Under the pieces are notes generated by a model, which saw only the letters and a program-made list of their open reading frames with translations, did no database searches and was not told the origin of the DNA. From Actinospica acidithermotolerans (GTDB lineage Bacteria > Actinomycetota > Actinomycetes > Streptomycetales > Catenulisporaceae), in the NCBI RefSeq assembly GCF_018139625.1, contig NZ_JAGSOH010000016.1, forward strand, positions 1 to 64,000: a DNA stretch of 64,000 nucleotides, in the 5' to 3' direction. The translations under genes were made by a program, and so were the position numbers. Each line of letters begins with the position of its first letter. The first letter of the stretch is position 1. This document shows, one piece after another, positions 8,411 to 17,122 of this stretch.

Positions 8411-9046
8411 ATGCAGGTGCTCGTGCCGACTCCGCTCGGGGACGCCCGGATCACGCGTTTCCCCGCGGTCGGCGCGTGCCGTGCCGCGCTGTTGGCGAGC
8501 CATGGGGCAGGCGGGGGCGTCGAGGCGCCGGATCTGCAGGCGCTGGCGGCCGACCTGCCGAAGGACGGGATCGAGGTAGCCCTGGTCGAGCAGCCGTGGC
8601 GGGTGGCCGGAAAGCGGCTCGTCCCGCGCCCGTATGCGCTCGACACGGGCTGGCGCGCGGTCATGGAGTGGTGGGCGGCGAACGCCGGCTCGGACGGTAT
8701 CCCGGTGATCGTCGGCGGCCGCAGCGCGGGCGCCCGCGTCGCATGCCGGACCGGTGCCGAGACCGGAGCGCACGGCGTGCTGGCCCTCTCGTTCCCGCTG
8801 CATCCGCCGGGAAAGCCGGAGAAGTCGCGAATCGCCGAACTTCTCGGCAGCGGGCTCCCGACGCTGGTCGTCGTGGGCGCGATGGACCCGTTCGGCGCCC
8901 CTTCCGAATACCCGGAGCTGCCGCCGACGCATCGGCTGGTCGGCTTGCCGGCCGGCGACCACGGCTTCTCCGTGCGCAAGACCCAGACGCCGGTGATCGA
9001 CGACATCACGCGCGCGGTAGGGGCGTGGATCGACTCCATCCTCTGA
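8411..9046 (+). CDS. Alpha/beta hydrolase (KANL3/Tex30 type)
   Basis: A 211-residue alpha/beta-hydrolase of the small dienelactone-hydrolase-like group that includes the KANL3/Tex30 fold. The oxyanion region is LLASHGAGGG, the nucleophile elbow is GGRSAGARVA (Ser), a VVVGAMDPFGAP segment carries the likely catalytic Asp, and GDHGFSVRK carries the His. The substrate is unknown. A hexamer consistent with leaderless initiation precedes the ATG. The gene converges with the flavoprotein gene ending at 9058. Confidence 0.85.
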   Translation: MQVLVPTPLGDARITRFPAVGACRAALLASHGAGGGVEAPDLQALAADLPKDGIEVALVEQPWRVAGKRLVPRPYALDTGWRAVMEWWAANAGSDGIPVIVGGRSAGARVACRTGAETGAHGVLALSFPLHPPGKPEKSRIAELLGSGLPTLVVVGAMDPFGAPSEYPELPPTHRLVGLPAGDHGFSVRKTQTPVIDDITRAVGAWIDSIL

Positions 9047-9057
9047 CGCGGACGCCC

Positions 9058-10176
9058 TCAGCTCACTGAAAGCGGTTCCGCAGCACGCGAAGCCAGCAGC
9101 TCGCGGATCTCGCGCACGGCCTCGCGTCCGGCGTGGTTGGCGCCGACGGTGCTGGCCGACGGCCCGTAGCCGACGAGGTGCAGCCGCGGCTCGAGCGCGA
9201 CACGCGTGCCGTCCATGGTGATTCCGCCACCGGGAGCGCGCAGATGCAGCGGGGCGAGGTGGTCGAGCGCGGCACGCCAGCCGGTGCACCACAAGATCAC
9301 GTCCGCCTCGACGAATCGCGGTGCTCCCGCCTCCGCGCGGTCCCACGCGACGCCGTTCGGCGTGATCCGATCGAACATCGGAAGCCGGTTGAGCACGCCA
9401 CTGCGCTGCGCCTCGCGTACCGCGTCGGTGACCGGCAACCCGGTGACGCTCACCACGCTCTGCGGGACGAGCCCCTCGCGCACCCTGCGCTCGACCATGG
9501 CGACGACTTCGCGTCCGTACTCGCGGGTGAACGGCCGATCGCGGAACACCGGCGGACGCCGCGTGACCCAGGTCGTCGACGCACCGGCCTGCGCGAGCTC
9601 CGTCAGCAGCTGGATGGCGGTGATCCCGCCGCCGACCACGACCACGCGTTTGCCTGCGAAGTGCTGCGCGCCCGGATAGGTCGCGGCGTGCAACTGCTGT
9701 CCGCCGAAGGTCTCACGGCCCGGGTAGTAGGGCCAGAACGGCCTGGTCCACGTTCCGGTCGCGTTGATCACGGCACGTGCCGCCCACGTCCCGGCGTCGC
9801 TCTCCACGAGCAGCCGGTCGTCCGGTCCATACCGCACAGCGCGAACGGAGACCGGCCGGCGGACGGGGAGCTGGAATCGCTCCTCGAAGGTCGCGAAGTA
9901 GCGGGGGACCGCGACCGAGGCGCGCTCCAGCGGGGACGGCGGGTCGAAGGCCATGCCGGGCAGGTCGAAGATGCCGTTCACGGTCTCCATGCGCAGCGTC
10001 GGCCATCGGTGCTGCCAGGCCCCGCCGGGCGCACGATCGCCGTCGAGGACCACGTAGCCGCCGTCCGGCTCGAATCCGGCGCGGCGCAGGAAGTAGGCGC
10101 TCGACAGGCCCGCCTGGCCGGCGCCGATCACCACGACGTCGGTCTTGCGCGTCTCGCCGTCACCCTTGCTGCTCAC
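9058..10176 (-). CDS. FAD-dependent monooxygenase, CzcO/flavin-containing type
   Basis: About 372 residues of a two-dinucleotide-fold flavoprotein. The FAD motif VVVIGAGQAGLSSAYFLRRA is at the N-terminus, followed by GGAWQHRWPTLRMETVNGIF. The NADPH-binding motif is VVVVGGGITAIQLLTELA in the middle, and the C-terminal part has LHLVGYGPSASTVGANHAGR. These features fit the CzcO/Baeyer-Villiger/FMO group, which oxygenates lipophilic or N/S-containing substrates. The reading frame is open to a TTG at 10254, but GTG 10176 or TTG 10194 fits the homologous start better; none has a good ribosome site. Divergent from the ABC exporter, with paired palindromes in and beside the intergenic region. Confidence 0.85.
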   Translation of the reverse strand: MSSKGDGETRKTDVVVIGAGQAGLSSAYFLRRAGFEPDGGYVVLDGDRAPGGAWQHRWPTLRMETVNGIFDLPGMAFDPPSPLERASVAVPRYFATFEERFQLPVRRPVSVRAVRYGPDDRLLVESDAGTWAARAVINATGTWTRPFWPYYPGRETFGGQQLHAATYPGAQHFAGKRVVVVGGGITAIQLLTELAQAGASTTWVTRRPPVFRDRPFTREYGREVVAMVERRVREGLVPQSVVSVTGLPVTDAVREAQRSGVLNRLPMFDRITPNGVAWDRAEAGAPRFVEADVILWCTGWRAALDHLAPLHLRAPGGGITMDGTRVALEPRLHLVGYGPSASTVGANHAGREAVREIRELLASRAAEPLSVS

Positions 10177-10232
10177 GGTTACTTGAACACTCAAGGAACG
10201 CCGTTGCTTCCGCGGGTCTGATGAGCAAATCG

Positions 10233-10334
10233 TCGAATCGCTTCGACGATCCAAATCACGTTGTCACAGCGTGTTGGGAACGTTAAATCGGTTGACTCCT
10301 GGATCTCGGCGATGGAAGGGTCGAAGCGCTTCGA
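10233..10334. promoter_or_regulatory. Pair of near-identical 14-bp palindromes
   Basis: TCGAATCGCTTCGA at 10233-10246 and TCGAAGCGCTTCGA at 10321-10334 differ at one position and are 88 bases apart. Both have TCGAA/TTCGA arms; the second is a perfect 14-base palindrome. They lie between the divergent flavoprotein and ABC-exporter genes, one on each side of a candidate promoter. This is the layout expected for an operator pair bound by a dimeric regulator. No regulator gene is adjacent. Confidence 0.5.
10261..10289 (+). promoter_or_regulatory. Candidate promoter of the ABC exporter operon
   Basis: TTGTCA at 10261-10266 is separated by 17 bases from TAAATC at 10284-10289. The -35 matches the sigma-70-type consensus at five of six positions; the -10 is weaker. 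Initiation near 10296 would leave the second palindrome (10321) in the leader, ahead of a translational start at 10355. Confidence 0.35.
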
Positions 10335-10354
10335 TCCTGGCCGAGGTCCTGAAA

Positions 10355-12211
10355 GTGACGTATGAGGTGTTGCGCGTGGTTTTGAACGATGAGCGGCGCG
10401 AGCGGTTGCGCATACGCCGGCAACTGGTCGGGCTGCTGCGCGACGGCGGCGGCGTCGCGACCGCGCTGTTCTGCCTGATCCAGCTGGCCAACGGCGTACT
10501 TCCCGCGCTCACCGCACTCGCCACGGCGGCCGTGGTCGGCAGCGTCGGCCACGGGACGGGGACCTCGCGCATCGTCGTGCCGCTGACGCTGCTGGCCGCC
10601 GCGCTGATCGTCGGCCAGGTGCTCTCGGCGATCCAGTTCCCCACCTCCCTGGTCATCCAGAGCCGCATCGACCTGGCCCACCGCGAGCGGGTCGCGGAGC
10701 TCGCCTCCCGGTCCTCGACGATCACGGTGCTCGAGCAGCCCGCCGTGCAGGACCTGATCGCCACCGTCAACGCCGAGCCCTCCACCTGGATCGAGAAGAC
10801 GCCGGGCCAGGGTTCCACCGCGCAGCTCATGCTGATCGTGCGCTACTTCGGGCTGGTCAGCTCCGCGCTCGTCCTCGCGCGGTTCTCCTGGTGGCTCGTG
10901 CCGGTCCTGGTCGTGCCCGCCTTCGCCTACCGCGCGTTCGCGCAGCACCAGTGGCTCAACCACTTCACGATCTGGGCACGCGGCATCTCGCACCACCGGC
11001 GCTACCAGTACTGGGGCAAGCTCGCCGCGGCGCCGGCGGAGGGCAAGGAGATCCGCGTGTTCGGGCTCGACGAATGGGTGTCGCGCACCGGACAGAACCA
11101 CGGCCTCACGCACATGCGACCGGTTTGGGAGGACGACTACCGCGCAGCCCGCGCGAAGTGGCTGCAGTCCGTGCTCGTGTTCGTGCCGCTTCTGCTCGCG
11201 TTCCTCGCCGTCGGGATCCAGACCGAGCACGGCCACAGCAGCCTGGCCACCGAGACCGTGGTACTCACGGCGGCCTGGGCCGTCTTCCAGGCCATGGGCA
11301 ATACCTTCGACTCCGTCGCAGTCCAGGGCGTCATGCCGGTGATGCGCGCCTACAACGCACTCACCTCGGCACTCGCCGACGACGCGCCGGCCGTCACCGA
11401 CGCCGCGCCGCTGTCACACACCCCGACGCTCACGTTCGACGACGTGTCGTTCCGCTACCCCGGCAGCTCGCGCGACATCCTCAAGGGCCTGGCCCTGGAC
11501 ATCGCGCCCGGAGATCTCGTCGCGCTCGTCGGCATGAACGGCGCCGGCAAGTCCACGCTCACCAAACTCCTCGCCGGACTGTACGAACCAACTGCCGGCA
11601 GCATCCGCGCCGACGGCCGCGACATCACCGAGATCGGCTACACCGCCTGGCGTCGGGAACTGGCGATCGTCTTCCAGGACTTCGTCCGCTATCCGCTGTC
11701 GGCCAGGGAGAACGTCGCGCTCGGCGCGGACATCGACCAGGCCGCGCTCGACGCCGCGGCGCGCGAGGCCGGGTTCGACGAGGTGCTCGCCCGGCTGCCC
11801 GCCGGCTGGGACACGCCGCTGTCGAAGGAGCGCGCCGGGGGAGTGGACCTGTCCGGGGGCCAGTGGCAGCAGGTCGTGCTCACCCGGGCGATCTACGCCG
11901 TGAAACGCGGAGCGAAGGTCCTGGTGCTCGACGAGCCGACCGCGCACCTCGACGTGCGCACCGAATTCGAGGTCTTCGAACGGCTGGCCCGGCTGGCCAG
12001 GGACGCCACGGTGATCCTCATCTCGCATCGTCTCTCGACCGTCCGCCAGGCCGACCGGATCGTGCTGCTCGGCAGCGGCCGCATCCTCGAATCGGGCACC
12101 CACGACGAGCTGATGGCGCTCGACGGGCGCTACGCCGACATGTTCAACATCCAGGCCGAGCGGTTCCGCGAGGGATACGACGACCGCGTCGAAGAGGGGG
12201 AGCTGCTGTGA
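10355..12211 (+). CDS. ABC transporter, fused membrane and ATPase (first half)
   Basis: About 618 residues: a six-helix type I exporter membrane domain (residues ~30-340) fused to a nucleotide-binding domain. The ATPase has Walker A GMNGAGKST, Q-loop VFQDFVRYPLS, signature DLSGGQWQQ, Walker B VLVLDEPTAHLD and switch ISHRLSTV, so it looks competent. Together with the overlapping gene at 12208 it probably forms a heterodimeric exporter; relatives occur with peptide (lanthipeptide-type) and drug export loci, but no peptide gene is visible here. The frame is open from GTG 10271. I prefer GTG 10355 because it follows the candidate promoter and second palindrome and has GAGG about 8 bases upstream. 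Confidence 0.87.
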   Translation: MTYEVLRVVLNDERRERLRIRRQLVGLLRDGGGVATALFCLIQLANGVLPALTALATAAVVGSVGHGTGTSRIVVPLTLLAAALIVGQVLSAIQFPTSLVIQSRIDLAHRERVAELASRSSTITVLEQPAVQDLIATVNAEPSTWIEKTPGQGSTAQLMLIVRYFGLVSSALVLARFSWWLVPVLVVPAFAYRAFAQHQWLNHFTIWARGISHHRRYQYWGKLAAAPAEGKEIRVFGLDEWVSRTGQNHGLTHMRPVWEDDYRAARAKWLQSVLVFVPLLLAFLAVGIQTEHGHSSLATETVVLTAAWAVFQAMGNTFDSVAVQGVMPVMRAYNALTSALADDAPAVTDAAPLSHTPTLTFDDVSFRYPGSSRDILKGLALDIAPGDLVALVGMNGAGKSTLTKLLAGLYEPTAGSIRADGRDITEIGYTAWRRELAIVFQDFVRYPLSARENVALGADIDQAALDAAAREAGFDEVLARLPAGWDTPLSKERAGGVDLSGGQWQQVVLTRAIYAVKRGAKVLVLDEPTAHLDVRTEFEVFERLARLARDATVILISHRLSTVRQADRIVLLGSGRILESGTHDELMALDGRYADMFNIQAERFREGYDDRVEEGELL

Positions 12212-13995
12212 GGACCTGGGCCGTCTGGCGCGACAACGCCGCGGTATGGCGGGAGATCTTCGGCGTCTGCTGGCGACGTAGCAGGGTGCTGTTCCTCTCC
12301 GTGTGCATCTGCATGGCGCTCGACACCTTCGCGATCGCCGGGATCGGCCTCGCGCTGCGCGCGGTGGTCACCGGCACGACCGAGTCCCGCGGCGCGCTGA
12401 TCGTCCTCGGAGCGGCCGGCGCCGCGTTCGGCTACGCCGCCGACGTCACCTTCAGCGAGCTCACCTTCAGCATGCGCATCAACCTGTGCGAGCTCGTCGC
12501 CCGGGAGCACTACGACCGGCAGATCCAGCTGGCCGCGATGGGCATCGAAGGCATCGAGCACCTTGAGCAGACCGAGTACCTCGACAAGCTCACGTCGCTC
12601 GAGCAGACCTGGGCCATCGGGCAGTCCGCATGGAGCGCCGTGGAGGCGTTCGCGCTCGTCGCACGGCTGTTCCTGGTCCTCGGCCTGCTCGGCAGCATCA
12701 GCCCGGTGCTGCTGGTCATCCTGGTCGCGGGCGTCGTCCCGCTCTACTTCGAGCAGCGGTCGCGCACGGTCATCCAGGCCGCCGACGAGGCGCGCTCGCA
12801 GGACAAGCGGCTCCAGCGCCGGCTGTTCGAGATCCTCACCGGCGGCGCCACCGGCAAGGAGGTGCGCGTAGCCGGCACCAGCGCGCATCTGGTGCGGCTG
12901 CAGCGCGAGGCGGCCGAGCGCAGCGAGCGCGTCTGGCTGCGCGCCAACCTGGAGGCCGGATTCCTCGGCGCCCTCGGCTGGAGCATCTTCGTGGCCGCGT
13001 TCGTCGCCGGACTCGCCGTCGTCGTCGACGACGCCGCGCACAACCCGGCGCACCTCGGCGACATCGTGCTGACGATCACCGTCGGGACGCAGCTGCGCTC
13101 GCTCGTGCAGAACGCGGTGCGCGCCTCGACCAACACCGGCGGGTCGGGCCGCATCCTCGAGCCCTACCGCTGGCTGCGCGCCTACCAGGCCGAGCACGTC
13201 TCGGCCGCGACGAACCCGGCTCCCGACGGCCTGCGCGAGGGGATCACGTTCGAGGACGTGACCTTCACCTACGCCAACAGCGGGCATCCCGCGCTCGCCG
13301 GCCTCTCCGTGCACCTGCCGGCGGGAAGCATCGTCGCGATCGTCGGCGAGTACGGCTCCGGCAAGACCACGATCGTCAAGCTGCTGGAGAAGATGTACCG
13401 CCCGACCTCGGGCCGCATCCTGGTCGACGGCGTCGACCTCGCGACCATCGACACCCGCGCCTGGCGCTCGTCGACCGCCGCCGCCTTCCAGGACTTCGGC
13501 CGCTACCAGAGCACGTTCGCGCAGGCCATCGCCCTCGGCGACCTCGAGCACCCCGAGCGGCTGGCCGAGGCCGTGGCCCATGCCGACGCGCAGTCCCTGG
13601 TCGACCGGCTCCCCGACGGCCTCGACACGCAGCTCGGCCGGGCGTTCGACGGCGTGGACCTGTCCGAGGGCCAGTGGCAGAAGCTCGCGCTGGCCCGCGC
13701 GTCCATGCGGCAGGCTCCGCTGCTGTTCGTACTCGACGAGCCGACGGCCTCGCTCGACGCCCCGAGCGAGCACGCCATCTTCGAGCGCTACATGGAACGA
13801 GCCCGGGCGATCGCACCCGGCGGCATCACGGTCATCGTCTCGCACCGCTTCTCCACGGTGGCGGGAGCCGACCTGATCCTCGTGCTCGACAAGGGCCGCC
13901 TGGCCGACGCCGGCACGCACGAGGAGCTCCTGGCCGCCTCGCCCACGTACGCCGCGCTCTACTCGCTGCAGCAGACCGCTTACGCCGGACCGTGA
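12208..13995 (+). CDS. ABC transporter, fused membrane and ATPase (second half)
   Basis: A 595-residue partner of the preceding ABC protein. Its GTG start lies inside the stop of the upstream gene (GTGA overlap), with a strong GAGGGGGAG site just before it, so the two are translationally coupled. The membrane domain covers residues ~20-330. The ATPase has Walker A GEYGSGKTT, signature DLSEGQWQK (LSEGQ rather than LSGGQ), Walker B LFVLDEPTASLD and switch VSHRFSTV. The altered signature is common in heterodimeric exporters and suggests unequal ATP sites. No terminator is obvious downstream before the eqolisin gene. Confidence 0.87.
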   Translation: MRTWAVWRDNAAVWREIFGVCWRRSRVLFLSVCICMALDTFAIAGIGLALRAVVTGTTESRGALIVLGAAGAAFGYAADVTFSELTFSMRINLCELVAREHYDRQIQLAAMGIEGIEHLEQTEYLDKLTSLEQTWAIGQSAWSAVEAFALVARLFLVLGLLGSISPVLLVILVAGVVPLYFEQRSRTVIQAADEARSQDKRLQRRLFEILTGGATGKEVRVAGTSAHLVRLQREAAERSERVWLRANLEAGFLGALGWSIFVAAFVAGLAVVVDDAAHNPAHLGDIVLTITVGTQLRSLVQNAVRASTNTGGSGRILEPYRWLRAYQAEHVSAATNPAPDGLREGITFEDVTFTYANSGHPALAGLSVHLPAGSIVAIVGEYGSGKTTIVKLLEKMYRPTSGRILVDGVDLATIDTRAWRSSTAAAFQDFGRYQSTFAQAIALGDLEHPERLAEAVAHADAQSLVDRLPDGLDTQLGRAFDGVDLSEGQWQKLALARASMRQAPLLFVLDEPTASLDAPSEHAIFERYMERARAIAPGGITVIVSHRFSTVAGADLILVLDKGRLADAGTHEELLAASPTYAALYSLQQTAYAGP

Positions 13996-14163
13996 CGTTC
14001 CGTCAGGGTTCTTCCGTCCGACACGGCAATTCGCTCAACTCTTAACGCCGGTGCGGTCCTTGCCGGTTCTCATGAGGATCGGCAGGCTCAATGCTGATAC
14101 CCCGGAGCCGCCCACGGTCCGGGGACGTCAGCATCCTGAATCGCTACCCACGGAAGAGTCAGC

Positions 14164-14883
14164 ATGCGCAGATTCCTGATACGCGTCGCCACCCTGGCGA
14201 CCGCGGCGACCGCGATCGTCGCGCCCGCGGCGTCGGCCACCACCACGGCCGCCCACGAGCTCGGCTTCAAGCCCCTGCACTACAACATCAACGGCTACAA
14301 CTGGGGCGGCTACGCCGCCACCGGCAGCGGCTTCACCTCCGTCTCGGCGAGCTGGACCGAGCGGGCCGCGACCTGCAACTCCACGAACGACCTGTACGCG
14401 CCCTGGGTCGGCATCGACGGCTACGGCAGCTCGACCGTCGAGCAGACCGGCGTGGCCACCGACTGCTCCAGCGGCAGCCCCGTCGACGAGCCCTGGTACG
14501 AGATGTACCCGGCCAACCCGGTCTACCTGAACACGAGCACGTACCCGGTCAGGTCCGGCGACGCCATCTCGGCCTCGGTGACCTACGCCGGCAGCAGCAA
14601 GTACACGCTCAAGCTCTCCGACTCCACCCGCGGCTGGACCTACACCACCACCAAGAGCCTCTCCGCGTCGCGGGTCAGCGCCGAGGTCATCATCGAGTCG
14701 CCGACCGGGGCCTACCCGAACTTCGGCACGCTGCGCTTCACCTCGGCGACCGTGAACGGCTCGTCTCTCGGCTCGTTCGGCCCGACCGCGCTCGACCCGA
14801 GCTCGAACGGCGTCTACGAGGCCAAGACCAGCGCCCTCGGCTCCAGCGGAACCAGCTTCACCGAAACCTACCTGCACGAGTAG
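14164..14883 (+). CDS. Secreted G1-family (eqolisin) glutamic endopeptidase
   Basis: A 239-residue exported acid protease. Residues 1-25 form a signal peptide (MRRFLIRVATLATAATA, then an Ala-rich cleavage region ending near PAASA). The mature part has the eqolisin pattern: YNWGGYAATGSGFTSVSASW, APWVGIDGYGSSTVEQTGV (catalytic Gln about residue 94), PWYEMYPANPV, and VSAEVIIESP (catalytic Glu about residue 178). Family members use a Gln-Glu dyad and work at acid pH, which fits a soil degrader in acidic habitats. It sits ahead of two secreted glycosidases. A GGAAGAG ribosome site precedes the ATG. A GC hairpin at 14100-14124 upstream could be a leader structure. Confidence 0.88.
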   Translation: MRRFLIRVATLATAATAIVAPAASATTTAAHELGFKPLHYNINGYNWGGYAATGSGFTSVSASWTERAATCNSTNDLYAPWVGIDGYGSSTVEQTGVATDCSSGSPVDEPWYEMYPANPVYLNTSTYPVRSGDAISASVTYAGSSKYTLKLSDSTRGWTYTTTKSLSASRVSAEVIIESPTGAYPNFGTLRFTSATVNGSSLGSFGPTALDPSSNGVYEAKTSALGSSGTSFTETYLHE

Positions 14884-14928
14884 CGGGAGGGCCGCCGCGC
14901 CGGGCGCGCGGTGAACTGAAATTTTCAA

Positions 14929-14964
14929 CTGCCGACGTCGGCCTTTCCGGGCCGGCGTCGGCAG
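14929..14964 (+). terminator. GC-rich hairpin terminator after the eqolisin gene
   Basis: Two 15-base arms (14929-14943 and 14950-14964) pair completely, with one G-T wobble, around a six-base loop; TGCTTTG follows. It lies 45 bases past the eqolisin stop and ahead of the glycosidase at 15005, so the two genes are probably separate transcription units. Confidence 0.75.
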
Positions 14965-15004
14965 TGCTTTGACGTGTGCGGAAGCCCTCCCACACCATCC
15001 GAGC

Positions 15005-17083
15005 GTGACCAGACCCCTTTCCGCGCGGCTCGCCCTGCTCGCGGCCGCCGCCCTCGTCGGCGCAGGCCTGAGCCAGTCGGCCGTCTTGACGCCCGCGTCC
15101 GCCGCCGCCGCGCCGACGGCCGACGTGACCGTGAACGCGAACGAGGGGGACGGCACCATCCCCTCGACCGGCTACGGCCTGAACACCGCCGTGTGGGACG
15201 GCCAGATGAACTCGGCCACGACGCAGGGCCTGCTGTCCTCGGCCGGCGTCGGCATGCTGCGCTATCCCGGCGGCTCGTACGGCGACATCTACAACTGGCA
15301 GGACAACACCGCGCCGGGCGGCTACGTCGCGCCGGGCACCGACTTCGACCAGTTCATGGGCACAGCGAAGGCGATCGGCGCGCAGCCGATCCTGATCGCC
15401 AACTACGGCAGCGGCACCCCGGCCGAGGCCGCCGCGTGGGTCAAGTACGCGAACGTCACCCAGGGATACGGAGCGAAGTACTGGGAGATCGGGAACGAGA
15501 TCTACGGCAACGGCTACTACGGCGACGGCTGGGAGACCGACGACCACGCGAGCAAGAGCCCGACGACGTACGCGGACAACGTCCTGCAGTATGCGAGCGC
15601 GATGAAGGCCGTGGACCCGACGATCCAGGTGGGCGCCGTGCTCACGCTGCCGGGCAACTGGCCGGACGGCGTGCTCGCCTCCGGCGACTCGGCTGACTGG
15701 AACCGGACCGTGCTCTCCATCGCGGGCTCGGCGATCGACTTCGTCATCGTGCACTGGTACCCGAGCGGCAGCGGCGCCCAGGCGGCGCTCGGCGAGCCGG
15801 CGCAGCTGACCGGAGAGCTCGCGCAGTTGCGGCAGGAGATCGCCGAGTACGCGGGCCCGCGCGCCTCGTCCATCCACGTGGCGCTGACCGAGATGAACTC
15901 GAACGTGGACGAGGACACCCAGCCCGACGCGCTGTTCGCAGCGGACGCGTACATGACCGCGCTGGAGGACGGCGCGTTCACGGTCGACTGGTGGGACACG
16001 CGCAACGGCCCCGGCACGATCTCGACGGCCCCGGACGGAGCTACCGACTTCGGCGACTACGGCATCATCTCGAGCGGCACCTGCGTCGGATCCACCTGCG
16101 AGCCGGCGGCCAACACCCCGTTCCCGACCTATTACGCCATCAGCATGCTGAGTAAGCTCGGGCGCCCCGGCGACCTGATGGTCGGCGCGAGTACGGACCG
16201 GGAGCTCGTCTCGGCGCACGCGGTGCGCCAGGCGAACGGCGACCTCGCGGTGATGATCGTGAACAAGGACCCGGACAACTCGTACACGGTGAATCTCAAC
16301 TACGCGGGATACACGCCGAGCGCTGCCACTCCGACGGTGTACACGTACGCCGACGAGGGCACCGCGATCACCAGCGCCCGGCAGGGCACGAGCGCCAGCC
16401 AGACGATCGCGCCGTACTCGGTCGAGACGGTGGTCCTCACCCCGCAGTCGAACCAATTCAGTGCCCTGAGCGCACCCGGAACGCCGTCGGTCAGCCAGGT
16501 GAGCGCGACCGGCGCGACCGTGAGCTGGGGCGCCTCGACCGGAGGGTCGGTGACGCGCTACGAGGTGGAGCAGCAGTACGGCACGGACAGCCAGCTGCTC
16601 GCCGAGTCCGCCGGCACCTCGGCGACGCTGCAGAACCTGGTCCCGGGCACCACGTACACGCTGAACGTCCTGGCCACCGACCAGTCGGGCAAGCTCTCCG
16701 AGCCCTCTGATCCGGTCACCTTCACCACGACCACCCCGGCGAGCAGCACCTGCGCCGTCGACTACCACCTGACCGCCGGCTGGGGCAGCGGCTACGTCGC
16801 CGCGGTGACGCTCTCCGACACCGGCCCGAACCCGATCGACGGCTGGACGCTGACCTTCAGCTTCCCGAGCACCGGCGAGACGCTCGGCAGCGGCTGGAAC
16901 GCCAACTGGTCGCAGTCCGGGCAGAACGTCGAGGCCACGAGCCTGTCCTGGAACGCGCAGCTGGCGGCCGACGGCGGCAATTCGCAGAGCATCGGATTCG
17001 TCGGGAACAACACCGGCGCCTATCCGTCGCCCGCCGCCGTCAGCCTCAACGGCACGGTCTGCACGACGACGTACTCCGACTGA
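15005..17083 (+). CDS. Secreted arabinofuranosidase-like glycosidase with FnIII and CBM2
   Basis: A 692-residue secreted enzyme. Residues 1-36 are a signal peptide. A clan-A (beta/alpha)8 barrel follows, with acid/base Glu in YWEIGNEIYG (about residue 165) and nucleophile Glu in VALTEMNSN (about residue 297). The pattern resembles GH51/GH39-type alpha-L-arabinofuranosidases acting on arabinoxylan. A beta-sandwich runs to about residue 480, a fibronectin type III domain covers ~490-585 (TPSVSQVSATGATVSWGAS), and a CBM2 covers ~590-692 with flanking Cys (TCAVDY and GTVC). CBM2 anchors enzymes to cellulose or xylan. The GTG at 15005 is chosen because the signal peptide begins immediately (VTRPLSARLALL). 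It has no clear ribosome site. Confidence 0.87.
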   Translation: MTRPLSARLALLAAAALVGAGLSQSAVLTPASAAAAPTADVTVNANEGDGTIPSTGYGLNTAVWDGQMNSATTQGLLSSAGVGMLRYPGGSYGDIYNWQDNTAPGGYVAPGTDFDQFMGTAKAIGAQPILIANYGSGTPAEAAAWVKYANVTQGYGAKYWEIGNEIYGNGYYGDGWETDDHASKSPTTYADNVLQYASAMKAVDPTIQVGAVLTLPGNWPDGVLASGDSADWNRTVLSIAGSAIDFVIVHWYPSGSGAQAALGEPAQLTGELAQLRQEIAEYAGPRASSIHVALTEMNSNVDEDTQPDALFAADAYMTALEDGAFTVDWWDTRNGPGTISTAPDGATDFGDYGIISSGTCVGSTCEPAANTPFPTYYAISMLSKLGRPGDLMVGASTDRELVSAHAVRQANGDLAVMIVNKDPDNSYTVNLNYAGYTPSAATPTVYTYADEGTAITSARQGTSASQTIAPYSVETVVLTPQSNQFSALSAPGTPSVSQVSATGATVSWGASTGGSVTRYEVEQQYGTDSQLLAESAGTSATLQNLVPGTTYTLNVLATDQSGKLSEPSDPVTFTTTTPASSTCAVDYHLTAGWGSGYVAAVTLSDTGPNPIDGWTLTFSFPSTGETLGSGWNANWSQSGQNVEATSLSWNAQLAADGGNSQSIGFVGNNTGAYPSPAAVSLNGTVCTTTYSD

Positions 17084-17122
17084 TCCGACGCACGCGACCT
17101 ACGGAAACAGCGAGCTGACATC

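Noticed and set aside
10891-12207. In-frame extension upstream of the second ABC gene
   Set aside because: Homology starts only at 12208, where a GTG overlaps the previous stop with a strong ribosome site; the upstream part is the wrong frame of the first ABC gene.
14100-14124. Hairpin with 7-base arms upstream of the eqolisin gene as a terminator
   Set aside because: Short stem, 11-base loop and no T run; it may be a leader structure but is too weak to call.
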